NCBI GenBank assembly: GCA_017311315.1
Contig: CM029664.1
Coordinates: forward strand, 42,019,846-42,083,845
DNA length: 64,000 bases
Direction of reading: 5' to 3'
Source: Dendrocalamus latiflorus
Taxonomy: Eukaryota > Streptophyta > Magnoliopsida > Poales > Poaceae
The notes below the pieces were generated by a model, which was not told the DNA's origin, did no database searches, and worked only from the letters and a program-made list of their open reading frames with translations. Below are positions 35,097-46,300 of the stretch, in pieces. Numbering within the stretch: position 1 is the first letter of the stretch; the number at the start of each line of letters is the position of its first letter. The translations under genes and the position numbers were made by a program.

Positions 35097-36650
35097 ATGT
35101 ATCACGCGCTCAAAGTCTGGTTTATCTTATTTCTATCTATATTCTACCTTTTTCCCTCTTTTGAGCCCACGAATATCTGTCATTCACTTTCTAATGAGTC
35201 TTGGGTCAATGCCATGCATGGGAAATTAGAGAATTTTGAGAGAAACAAGATATGGTCGCTTGTTGAACCCCTTAGTGGTCGTAATGTCATAGGAACCAAG
35301 TGGGTCTCTAAGAACAAGCAGAGTGGAGATGGGATAGTCATTCAAAACAAGGCTAGATTGGTAGTTTAGGGTTTCTCCCAGGTTGAGGGTTTAGATTTTG
35401 AGGAGACCTTTGCCCCTATAGTTAGGCTAGAGGCTATTAGAATTCTGCTTGCATTTATAGCATCTAAGGGCTTCAAGTTGTACCAGATGGATGTTAAGAG
35501 TACCTTACTCATTGGGTATATTAAGGAAGAGGTCTATATTAGATAGCCTCCAGGGTTCGAGAACTCCAAATACCCAAACCATATCTTGAAGCTTTCCAAA
35601 ACCTTGTATGGATTTAAGCAAGCCCTAGAGCTTGGTATGAGCAGTTTAAGTCCTATCTATTGAGTCGTAAGTTTGAGATAAGTAAGGTAGACAAGATCTT
35701 GTTCATTCGCAGTCATGGCAATAAGTTTGCTCGTCCAGATTTATGTGGATGACATTATCTTCGGTAGCTTCTCTCATACTCTTATTTCCTAGTTTTCTGA
35801 TGTCATGAGCACATAGTTTGAGATAGACATGATGGGCGAGTTGAGATTCTTCCTTGGTTTCCAAATCAAGTAGATTTAAAAGGGTACCTTTTTGCATCAT
35901 GGCAAGTACTCTCGAGGCCTCCTGAGATGCTTCAACATGAGTGATGGCAAATCGGTGTCAACTTTGATGGCGACCTCGACTTCACTTGATCCTGATGAAG
36001 ACAACGAACCTGTAGTCAAAAGGAGTACCGCAACATGATTGGTTCACTCCTGTACCTCACTGCTTCGAGACCAGACATACACTTTGCTGTGTGTCTGTGC
36101 GCTCAATTTCAAGCTTCTCCTCGCGCCTCTCACCGTCAGGCGGTGAAGTGCATCTTCAGGTACCTTCATGCTATTCTAAACTATGGTATCTGGTACTCTT
36201 CTACTTTCTATCTTTTCCTTAGAGCCCGCTTCGATGCAGACTTTGCTAGCTATATGATAGATAGGAAGAGCACTTCTAGCACCTGTCAATTCATTAGCAC
36301 TTCTTTTGTCTCTTGATCTTCTTGGAAGCAGTCCAATATTGTATAGTCCACTGAAGAGGCCGAGTTTGTTGCAGCCGCTAGTTGCTGTAGTTAGGTGCTT
36401 TGGATGGTTTTGACCTTGCGGGATTTTGGGCTAGTCATATATAGTGTTCCTCTTTTTCTGTGATAACACTTCTTCTATTAACATTGCCAAGAACCCAGTG
36501 TAGCACTTTAGGACTAAGCATTATATATTAGATATCATTTTCTTAGAGACCATGTGGAGAAGGGTAGTATAGTGCTTTGGTTTGTAGAGAGTGATTACCA
36601 GTTGGTTGATATTTTTACCAAGCCTTTAGATAGCTCAAGGTTAATGACCT
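35097..36650 (+). pseudogene. Copia reverse transcriptase-RNase H remnant
   Basis: The RT start is visible as ESWVNAMHGKLENFERNKIW followed by NVIGTKWVSKNKQ. The YVDD catalytic box is readable near 35739 (QIYVDDIIFGS). RNase H and the connecting region follow from 36035 (MIGSLLYLTASRPDIHF) to about 36640. At least five in-frame stops, such as those near 35368, 35545 and 36315, and several frameshifts inactivate it. Confidence 0.82.
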
Positions 36651-38595
36651 TGCGGGGAGAGCTTAGGGTGGTATATCCTTATGGTTTAATTTGAGGGGAG
36701 CATCATGTACTTTCTATATTATATGTACATTTTCATTTTTGTTGCACTTTATTTATTGGGTGCATTTGGGTTAGTCTTTCTAGCATAGACTAGAATGATC
36801 CTCATTCTTAATTGGTTAGGCTTCTTTCTCTCATCTTGTGATCCTAGGATGCTACTTATTAGTTGCTTCTCTTCTCACTAGGTTGAATTCACTCACTTCT
36901 TTTAGGTCCAACAAGGGTTGGTCCCTCTTGGGTAGACAGGAAACATATTTACTTCCTTGTGTTTTAGATCACCAACTAATAGCGCTAGAGTTATATGGGG
37001 TAGATGAGAGCGAGTCTGAGCTATAGTAATTCTTCTATCTTGCCTATATTTTAAGGGCCATCATTTCTTCGTTTTTCCAAGCTTCTTCTCTCATACTTTT
37101 TTGCTTTGGTTCAAAAAGAGTTCATTTGAGATTTTCTTGAGTTTAATGCTAACATAACTCAACTTGAACCAAATTGCTTCTAAAACTGACTCACTTGCTG
37201 AGGGGGAGTTGGAATCTTTATGTCATCATATTTAAATTCAGCAATATATATTGTAATATAAATACATGGTGTCCTGATTATTATCCTTGTGTGACATGAT
37301 GAAACTACTTTACATCTTGTCATGACTTGTGCTAGATCGCTAGATTTATCATGACCTTTTATGTGTAGCTTAGCTCTTGTGATGCTAGCTTCTTTAAATA
37401 TAAAAAACTTGAATTAAATCATGTCTTGCTCTATTGAATCTTCGTCTGATTCATGCCATATCAAATAAACTAAGTTGAGTCTGCATTGAACTTTAGATTG
37501 AACTATGCTAGTTCATTAGTGAAGCATGAGTCAGTATTAACTTTTTGTTCTTGAACTAAGTCAAGAAAAAACAAAAAGATCTCTTTTTATGCAAAAAAAA
37601 AAGATCTCACCAATCTTTTCTCATGAGACAGCCTACCATTGCACTAGGCATGAACTCAGGGGGAGTTTTGGATAACCGAGATCACTTCCTTAAGCTTTTT
37701 ACTTGAAATGGTCGCATAAAGCTTGAGATTTAGCATATGGCTTAAGAAACTCAATTTTGTGAAAAAAATGGATGAAGCTCAGCTAAAACCAAAAATGAAT
37801 TCAAAATTTTCCAAACGTGCTAAATTTGCTCAACTGCAAGTAATATTAAGTGCTTGAACAACATATTTTATTTTTGAACTTGTAGCACTCTAAATTGTCT
37901 CATTGAGAACTTCTTAGTTCCAATTAGCATATTGACATGGCTTAGCTCATTTTTTCATACTCTTGGCTAATTTATGAACTTGAGCACCTAGACATGTTAA
38001 CAATCTATTTAATTTCAGATCATTGCTTATGTGATTTTAGCTTGGTTATACATATTTTGCCATGATCTAGATAGCACCTTCACTTTTTATGGCTTGGTAT
38101 AATACTTAGAAAGTTAAATTGGATAATCTTCATAACTCCTAATGCTAAAATTGAATAAAATACAGTCACTCCATTGTAGTCATGCTTTGTCTTTTTCCAT
38201 ACATCTTGATGACTCCATTTGGAGCTCTCTTTGCAAATTTCTTCCTTTTTCTTCCAAAAAACCTCCTCCAAGTTGCATTTTTGAATATTGCTAATGGGTT
38301 CATCAGGGGGGAGGGATTGAATGATCATGTGAGAAGGTTTAGGATAATGTTGTGATGAACCATTGCAATGTTTTTAGAGTGGTTAAGTGTTTTTGTAATG
38401 ATTGCTTTCTGCTTGGGCTATTTGCTTCGTCCGTAGATGGTAGTCAGAGGAGCGAACTACGATCGGTAGTTGGTAGTCCGATCGGCCTTAGAATAGGCAG
38501 CATGAACAACCTTGTGTTGGGTAGTTCGATTGGCAGGTCAAGCACGGCAAGAACGGCCACGGATGGTCGTAGCTTCAGTATCTGGCTAGTGCTCG

Positions 38596-38793
38596 GTGAT
38601 CGATAGTCGTAGACTTAGCGATCGGTAGTCGTAGACTTTGCGATCGATAGTTTTAGACTTAACGATTGATAGTCATAGACTTAGCGATCGGTAATCATAG
38701 ACTTAGCGATCGATAATCGTAGACGTAGCGATTAGTAGTCATAGACTTTGCGATCGATAGTCGTAGACTTTACGATCGATAGTCGTAGGCTTT
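38596..38793 (+). repeat. 22-bp tandem repeat in the 3' LTR, nine copies
   Basis: Nine units of the form GCGATCGGTAGTCGTAGACT plus two bases, in register with the six units of the 5' LTR. Confidence 0.87.
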
Positions 38794-40384
38794 ATAATTG
38801 GGTACCGAAGGCCTCACAGTCAGTACTTGTAGGCTTCGAGTGTTTCAATTCTTATATCTGTCGAAGTACCTCAAGTACTCATGTCTAACAGGTTGGGATC
38901 AGTGGTCAGATCACCTGAGGGCTAGTTAGTCAGACCAACTGTGGATCGACTAGATACTGGGTTTTCGACCAGGGTCTGATCCTTGATGATTTTGAGTCAT
39001 AAGTTATGTTCGATTAATCTAGATTGTTGCATATGTGCGTAGGGGTTATTGTTTGGTCCTAAGCTTAAGATCAATGGTTTGGTTGCATTCATTTTGCATT
39101 ATGATGACTTTGTGTATTATATGGTGCTACGTGATGGTTTGCTTGTTTGTATTAGTTGCAGGACTTCAAAGCATGGTCGTGGCAAGGCATTGCATGACCG
39201 GGACTAGGTACAGAGTGGTGCTAAGGTCCAGAACGGTTAAGGAGACGCCGAAGATGATTAAAGATATGTGAAGTGGTTGCAAGCTGGGACGACGAGGAAC
39301 CAAGTGGGAGCTACCAGTGGTGGACATGATGGGCAATGGCAAGATGGACCAATACTAAGCTCAGGGAGGAGCCGAGGTCTTGTGCGATCAAGGAAGTCGG
39401 GTGCTCATCATACGCAAAGAGAAGCTTCGTGGAAACGACAAATGGGTATTTTGGTAAATTGCCCAATATCGAAAAAGTGGTGGTGTGTGTGAAACCGCAA
39501 CGTCGGCCTAAGTGATTTAGGTCATGTATATGAGAAAGTAAAATCTAGTGTGTGGGGGGTTAACGGGTTCCCTTATTGTGATAGTGGATTAGATCCACTA
39601 AAGGTTAAGTGACTAGTTGCTCACCTATAAAAAGGGGTTGGTAGGGAAACAAGAAAATGTTCCAACTCATCTCTCTTATACTTTCTTGTTAGAGTTAGGG
39701 TTTTGAGAGTGAGTATCTTGGGTACTATTTGCCTTCTAAGGTGGAGTGGCTGTAAAATCTACCTTCTCAAGTAAGCAACACATCAAATTTTGTGCAACTC
39801 TTGATTCTCTCTTGTTCTTGATTGATGTGCTTGACTTTTGGTTAGTTTTGTTCTCTCTTCTTTTCTTCTTGGCTATGCCAAAAATATGTAAGAGATAGAG
39901 ATAATCTTTGTGAATACATCCCCACCTATTGAGACACTTTGATAGTAAGATTCATGAGAAAACCCGATTTCTACCTATTCTTGGCCTCATCGAGTGATTT
40001 TGTTTCAAGGGGTTTTGTATAATTTTTCTTCGGTGTTTCTAGCCTGCTGTGACATATGGGAATACTTCTAGAGTCATCTTGGCCATCACCTACCCACGGG
40101 TAGGTTATATTCACTAATCGGGGTTTTGGCTTTGTTTTTTGCGCTCTTTTTATTTAATTGCAAAAGGTAGAAACTTTGGCAATTATTTTGTCAATTGTCG
40201 AATGGAATAAGTTCCTGTAACCTTAAGCAATTCTTGTTTGAAGTTTCATGGCTTTTGAACCAGTCTATCAAAAGTTATATGAATTTAGGATCTTGCGGTC
40301 ATGCTGAAAATCTTGTTCCTTCTGACTTTGGTGTAGAAGCGGTAGCACCGCTAGTTCCGTAGTAATAGTACCGCAACTACTAGT

Positions 40385-40625
40385 CATTGACCACGTTAAT
40401 TTTCAACTACTCTTTGGTTTTCGACCACATTTTGGTCATCGATCATGTTGGTTTTCGACTACTCACTAGTCTTCGACCACGTTGGATTTCAACCACTCTG
40501 GTTTTGTTTCGACTTGCTTCGACTATACCGATTTTTGACTATTCACTGGCCGTTGACCATACAAGTCGTGTTACGACAACTCAGGTTTTAGACTCACTAG
40601 TTTTTGACCACCTGAGTCTTTTAGA
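40385..40625 (+). repeat. TTCGACCAC-rich end of the 3' LTR
   Basis: Irregular repeats of TTTTCGACCAC, TTTTCGACTACTC and similar. Related arrays occur at 13130-13500 and, in reverse complement, at 53430-54745. Confidence 0.7.
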
Positions 40626-40691
40626 TACTTAGGGAGAATTTTTTAAGGCATTATTCACCTCCCTCTGTTGCTTGTCTGATCCTATAATATT

Positions 40692-42794
40692 GCAACACCT
40701 GCATATCTCAGGAGTCTAGATAGGCCTTCTTCACTGTAGAATCCTGAGCAAAATGGAAAAAAAAACAAAATTTTGATTCATGCACATCAGTTTGCCACTG
40801 GTAGTCCAGTGAAAATCAGAAAACCTTTTGATACTTTATCAAATGCACGCCAATTGATTGTTGGAAAATAAAGAAAGTTTGGACCTTGGTAGATCTTAAA
40901 TGAACTCCCAAGATTGGACTTTATTCTGACTTCAGAGAGAAACTAAACCAAATTTGCTTGCAACATCTGAATAAAAAGACCAGAAACCGGTGGCCTAGCT
41001 TGCACAGTTGCACCCCGCTTGCTGCGGCGTCTCTCTCAAAGTGTCAACTGTCGATCATCTTTAGACAACTATACACGCCGGGAAAAATAATCTTCCCTGC
41101 GCCGCTTGCGCTTGTCGCCTAGCAGATCATGAATATTCCTAAGCTGCTTTAGAGCATCTGGGAAAGAGAAAGCTCTTATCCTGAAGAAAACCATTCTTAT
41201 CATGAAGAAAACCATATACTACCGTGCAAGTGAAGCTCGACAACATCGGCGTCAGGTTCTTACTGGAACTTATCTGTACTAGGTAACGATCCACCTATTT
41301 CGTTGCCCTACTTTGGCATGTACTCACTGCGTGAACCCCACGAGTTTATACAGATAAAGCAGTGCTTTCGATCGTCGGTTCTGTGCTGCGAACTCTCTTC
41401 TAGTGTTTGTTCGTTTCTCTGACACTGCTATGCTTGCATATCCTGTTGTTTGATGTGCTAACCACGTCACCTAACATATAGGCTTGAAGGGAAAGGTCAA
41501 CTTTTCTGCTCGTACATCAATACGCAACCATGCATAGGACGGCATGGCCTCCCTCAACCTGATTCTTCTTTTCCTATGCTGCAAAATTAATCAAGTAGCT
41601 GTCTGGTCATGTGTTCATCTCCACTTCTCCAGTATATATATTATTCCATATTCTGCAATGCAAGGACAGTTACAAGACAGCCGAGCTGACGAGTTCCTCA
41701 CGGATGCAATGGCCTATTGGATAGGCCTTCTCGTCCTTGCATTTTCTCCTGGTGGATACATGTGCCTGAAGTCATCATTTCAAGAACAATGCTAAAGCGG
41801 CTTTTAAGTGTAGTCAAAACTTTGGCCAAGAACAACACTCTGCAAAGGCTCCAATACATTCTTCCTCACCACTCGTACATACATCTGCCCTCTTTCGTAC
41901 TGCAACCGACGTATCTACGACTGTCGATTGCCATTCACACGACAGAAGCATGCTTTTGGGAGATCTTTTTCATCTCTTTCATGTCATACATTTCTCATGC
42001 AGTCCAGATGGAAAGGAAAGGTAAAGTTACGGTTTGCTTTAGCAAGACAGTGCGAAAAAGCCTCCATTATTGTCAGATAGGGACCCTATAAAACAACTGG
42101 AGAAATGAAATGAAGTGATATGAGATGGATGAGATGGAATGGGTCACAGACCACGACATCCACTACTGACTACATGCAGGCTGATAAGACCTAGTCCATC
42201 AGGGGTTGTCAACTTTGCCCTTTATATATCTCGCAGATTTAAATGGAAAGGGGTCGCAAAGCACCAATTGACAATTCTGTGCCTGCGATCATGTCATCGC
42301 CTGACCGGAGAAGGTTCAGTACATTACTGAAAGAAGGAGAGGCGTTTCAAGGAAGATTATTGATGCCTATCTGCATGTAGCCCTACCTATCATGTCAACT
42401 TTCCAAGCAAACAAAGTTGATGCAGCGGTGCTAGCTAGCTTTCCTCAGTCCTCATTACCAAACTAGCTCGGCTAAAATGCAGATCGGAGAATGTTACTTG
42501 CAGTCTAGCTTTGCAACAAGAAAAGGTCTATGGCTATTGGGCATGTATTACATTGTAGCTAGCATCATTCGCTAGTCAGCAACCGTTTCTTTTCTTTTTC
42601 TTTTTTAAGAATGGCAGTGTTGTCACCTTTGAATTCCTAGCTCCAAGTCAATGGCACTTTTTTTTTTGTCATGACAGGCAATCTAAAGACCAAATGGTAT
42701 AAATAATCAGAGCTATATAGTACTATATATACTTCCAAGAAGGTGATGCTTTCACACTTTGGTTATGCATTTGATTATGTTAAACATGATACAT
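40692..42794. other. Intergenic stretch, no gene recognised
   Basis: No readable domain, tandem repeat or transposon end was found between the copia target site and the candidate MULE. Short open frames around 41540-42330 match nothing I know. Confidence 0.45.
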
Positions 42795-43246
42795 GAGTGT
42801 AAGCTAAGAAGCATCGATACGCATGGGACAAACTGTTTCCGTATGTGATACATATCTGCGGCGCGATACGGTATCGAGAAGTATCGATAGAATTTAATTT
42901 TTGGAATAAATAAAATTAATCACGATACTCCGTTGATACTTGTTGACCTAAAACTATTCAAATAAAAGCCTATTACTAGCCTGGCTCAATTATAACCCCT
43001 ATCCCTATCGATTCTGGCCGCTCCCATCCACTCCCTCAATACCCGCCCCTCCACTCATGCACTCACTTGTTAGGCTACTCTTGTCGACCACCCTCTCCCT
43101 AGCGTTGCTTGCCTCTCACCAGCCACCCTCTCCCTGACTCGCCCCTCGCCAGCTGCCCTCTCCCTAGCCCTGCTCACCCCTCGCCAGTTGCCCCTCTCCG
43201 TGGCCCTAGCCACCCCGCTCGCCCCTTGCTGGTCACCCCTCTCCAC

Positions 43247-43780
43247 TAGGGATGGCAATTGTGCCCGTTTACCTATATACACATGGGTAAATACCCTAAT
43301 AGAGCCGGATATGAGATATTTTCTTTACCCATGGGTATGAAAATGAGGGAACACTCTACCTGTCGGGTAAACGGGCACGGGTATGGGTAAGCTCCACCCG
43401 TACCAGCCCCGCCCATTTACCCACGATATAGATTGATTGGTGTTGCAGCCATAGCAATATCTCTAATTACTATTGATTGTTATAAACTTTTTCATATCTC
43501 TAATTGCTATTGATTGTTATAAACTTTTTGATAGCTATTATATTTTCTAGCAACGGCTGTTGCTTGTATGTACCTATTATTAGTTCAACTCTCATATGGT
43601 GACTCTCAGTTTGCGGGTAAATATGTATACCCACGGGCGACGGGCACCCGCGGGCGACAGGTATGGACGAGGTTTTTCACCGTCGTCCTTCGCGGGTATA
43701 CCCGTGGGCGTAAATCGGGGTCGTGGGTACGGGTATGGGCGAGCATTACCTATACCCGCCGTGCCCGATTGTCATCCCTA
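43247..43780. mobile_element. Non-autonomous hAT element
   Basis: The 8-bp duplication CTCTCCAC flanks it at 43239-43246 and 43781-43788. The ends are inverted: TAGGGATGGCAATTGTGCCC on the left, TAGGGATGACAATCGGGCAC from the right on the other strand. The subterminal parts are rich in TACCCATGGG/GGGTA motifs. It is 534 bp with no transposase. Confidence 0.92.
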
Positions 43781-44435
43781 CTCTCCACTCACTCACTAGC
43801 ACCTCTCCCTGGCCCTGCTCGCCCCTTGCTGGCTGCCCTCTCCCTAGCCATGCTTGCCCCCTCGTGGGTCACCCTCTCGTCGGCTGCCCCTAGATCTCAC
43901 CTTTCATCCGCCTGTCCTTGGATCTCCCGTGTTGTTCAGTTGTCGGGTCCTAGATTGCCCCTCACTGGCTGCCCTTGGATCCTACCGTTCAGTTGCTGCC
44001 CGTCGTCCCCTGGATCTACAGCGCCGCGGTCCCACCGTTCAGCGGCATGGGTAGATCCAACTTGTATTTTGTTAAATAACTCTCTTTTTACCTCTATGTT
44101 AAACATTTGCCATTTTTATTATAGATCATGTAGTGCTCTTGTTAGCTAAATAATATCATGATTCAGTTTGAATTTCATGTGTCTTTATGAATGTGTTATA
44201 GTCATGTCTAACAATGTGCTTACATGCATCTCTTGCTCATTGTTACCCATTTTCACCTGTGAGCAGCAACCCTTAAGATTGAATCCTGCTAAAATTTCCG
44301 AAGTTATAGCTGAAGTTTGTTAAGAAACAACTTAAAATGCAAATCAGTAAAGATTGCAAGCTTAATACAATCCTGTTATGCTTAGTTGGTATATAAGACA
44401 TGCGCATCACGTGCATTTTGTGCTATGATTAACAG

Positions 44436-44562
44436 GTTAATGTGGGAGGACTTGAGAATGTGTTAAACGCTGCCAAGAGAACACCAACAGTAAAGAAGAT
44501 AATTTATACATCATCATTCTTCGCAGTTGGCCCAACGAATTGTTATATCATAGATGAGACAG
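44436..44562 (+). pseudogene. Single exon of an NAD-dependent farnesol-dehydrogenase-like gene
   Basis: A 127-nt segment preceded by an AG acceptor is fully open and reads VNVGGLENVLNAAKRTPTVK, then KIIYTSSFFAVGPTNCYI. This is the part of extended short-chain dehydrogenases/epimerases that carries the YTSSF active-site strand, closest in my memory to plant NAD-dependent farnesol dehydrogenase. The donor that should follow CAG reads AT instead of GT. I find neither the upstream Rossmann-fold exon nor the downstream YxxxK exon, so it is an isolated fragment inside the candidate Pack-MULE. Confidence 0.75.
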
Positions 44563-44766
44563 ATAAAATTGTATTGTTGAACTGTGTTAGCTTTTGCCAT
44601 TTCTAGTTTTGCAAGTTCCTATAAAAATAAAATGATGATGTTTTATCATGAATGATTTTTGTGCTACAACTTCCGCCCATAGGTTCTATTCTAGGCGTAT
44701 GTATTGCCATATCTCAAATTTAGTAGAGTTAGCCGGCATTGGTTTGCAGTGAGGCATACAAAATAT

Positions 44767-45008
44767 GGCTTGTTGTTTTCGGCTTCTAAAAGCTACTTTT
44801 CGATTTTTCTACAGTAACTAGCTTTTAAACGAAATAGTTTTTCAAGATAGGGTCTACTAGTTAATTGTAGTACATATTGTACCTGCTTCATTTATATCGG
44901 CAAAAACCACACGTGAGTTTCTGTTACTCTATAATTTCTCGTACGAACAGTCCAAAAGCCAAAAACCGCAGCCAAAAGCCATAAGCTTCAGCCAAAAAGA
45001 ATATGCCC
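44767..45008. mobile_element. MITE copy C (GGCTTCTAAAAGC family)
   Basis: In reverse orientation relative to copies A and B: it starts GGCTTGTTGTTTTCGGCTTC and ends, read on the other strand, GGGCATATTCTTTTTGGCTG. It shares CTAGTTAATTGTAGTACA and GAGTTTCTGTTACTC with copy B. The target duplication is not resolved. Confidence 0.65.
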
Positions 45009-45481
45009 ATATACAAATAGATAAGTACTTGTTTTACTTGATTGCTATTGAATTGCAAGGGTTGAATTTCATCGGGAACTACTTTCACATAATGTTGCCC
45101 TCAAGGTGGCTAAAGCACATGTAGCCATTTATTTTCTTCGTATTATATGTAGATGTTCATATTTTGTAAATTGGGATTCATGAGCAATGTCAATTATGTA
45201 GTCCATAACTGAAAGTAGCGAGTGAGGGACAAGGAATAATGGAAGATGTAGCATTCATCAAGTTAATATCAGTTTCTCACTCTGTCGTAGTTATCTATAT
45301 TTTTTATTTTAAAATACATGTATATTCGCCATATTGATGTATTCTTATTTTTACAAAATATCGTATCGCGGTATGGCTGTACCCATATCGTATATCGAGA
45401 TATCATAGAGTGTAAGCATGTCGGAATCATGGATACTCGCGTGAGCCAATAGTCTCATTACGCTCTCAAGCTGGAGCGGTT

Positions 45482-45620
45482 TGTTAAGGATAGAATAGGA
45501 AATAAATTAGGACTGTTATTTGTTTCCTAATATGCCTTGTATTCCCTCTGTATATCCCCCTTGTACCTCTATATATATTGCCCTTTGGGCCTCATGAATA
45601 TATGCACAATATTCATAACA
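45482..45620 (+). repeat. 5' LTR of the young copia
   Basis: 139 bp, from TGTTAAGGATAG to ATTCATAACA. It contains a TATA-like CTATATATAT at about 45571. Confidence 0.95.
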
Positions 45621-45632
45621 TGGTATCAGAGC
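45621..45632 (+). promoter_or_regulatory. Primer-binding site of the young copia
   Basis: TGGTATCAGAGC directly after the LTR, complementary to initiator-Met tRNA. Confidence 0.9.
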
Positions 45633-46300
45633 TAGGGTTAAAACCCTAACCTGATCTATTCTTCCGCTGCTTCGACGTCACCTGTGCCGCCGCCGCCGCT
45701 CGGGTTGTCTTCGTCTGTCCAGGCCGCTGCAGCCGCTGCCGCCCGGGTCTCCTCTACCCGTGCCGCCGCCGCTATCGCCGCCGGACCCTCTTTACCCGAG
45801 CCGTCGTCGCTGTCGCCGCCCGGGCCGTCCTTACCCGTGCCGCCGCTCGGATCTCCAGTCGCTGTTTGGATCATCTCGGGTCGCCGCTGCTGCTCGGGTT
45901 GTATCCGCCCGAAGCTGTCGCCGCCGCCAGATCCGACATCGCCGCCGTCATATCCGCTGCCGCCGTCACCGCCGTCGGCCGCACTTCGGGGCCGCCGCTC
46001 GCGCCGGGTCGTGCCGCCACCGCCGCCGCCTGCTTTGGGGCCGCCGCCGCCTGCTCTGCTTCGGGCCGCCGCCGCCTGCTCTGCTTCGGGGCCGCCGCCG
46101 CAGCCTGCGCCGGGTCGGGCCGCCGCCGCCGCCTGCGTCGGGCCGCTCCGCCGCCGCCTGCGCCCCGGTAGCCTCTTGCCTGAGAAGCTCGGTGAAGTGG
46201 GATTCACTTCTCAGGCTTCCCTTTTATAGTTAAAAAAAAGAAAAAAAAGAGAAGAAAAAAATGTTGTTTTAACCGCCGCGCCGTCCAGCACCGCCTATCG

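Larger units (their letters stand above)
28150..40686 (+). mobile_element. Decayed 12.5-kb copia element with nested TRIM
   Basis: Long direct LTRs at 28150-30928 and 38318-40686 are flanked by the duplication ATATT (28145-28149 and 40687-40691). A degenerate PBS follows the first LTR at 30930-30943 (TGGTCTTTAGAGCC), and a G-rich polypurine tract precedes the second (CAGGGGGGAGGGAT, 38303-38316). The interior keeps the full gag, protease, integrase, reverse transcriptase, RNase H order, with many stops and frameshifts. The 3' untranslated part is about 1.6 kb. Divergent LTRs and heavy decay mark an old insertion, probably of the SIRE/Maximus type by its long gag extension. Confidence 0.92.
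38318..40686 (+). repeat. 3' LTR of the plus-strand large copia
   Basis: A 2.37-kb LTR that starts TGAATGATCATGTGAG directly after the polypurine tract and ends GATCCTATA before the duplication ATATT. Its last 300 bases are rich in TTCGACCAC-like units. Confidence 0.87.
42805..45407. mobile_element. Candidate Pack-MULE with captured gene exon
   Basis: The direct repeat GAGTGTAAGC flanks the unit (42795-42804 and 45408-45417), close to the 9-10 bp duplication of Mutator-like elements. The ends are imperfect inverted repeats: TAAGAAGCATCGATACGCAT on the left and TATGATATCTCGATATACGA on the other strand from the right, both continuing to ATGGG and ACA. No transposase is visible. Inside lie a C-rich coding-like part (43000-43246 and 43789-44060), an exon of a farnesol-dehydrogenase-like gene, a nested hAT element and a MITE. 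The terminal repeats are diverged, so the class call is an inference. Confidence 0.6.

Noticed and set aside
45656..46233. Pro/Ala-rich open frames before the young copia gag
   Set aside because: They fall in the GCC-rich leader between PBS and the gag start; the same region is open on both strands and shows no known domain.
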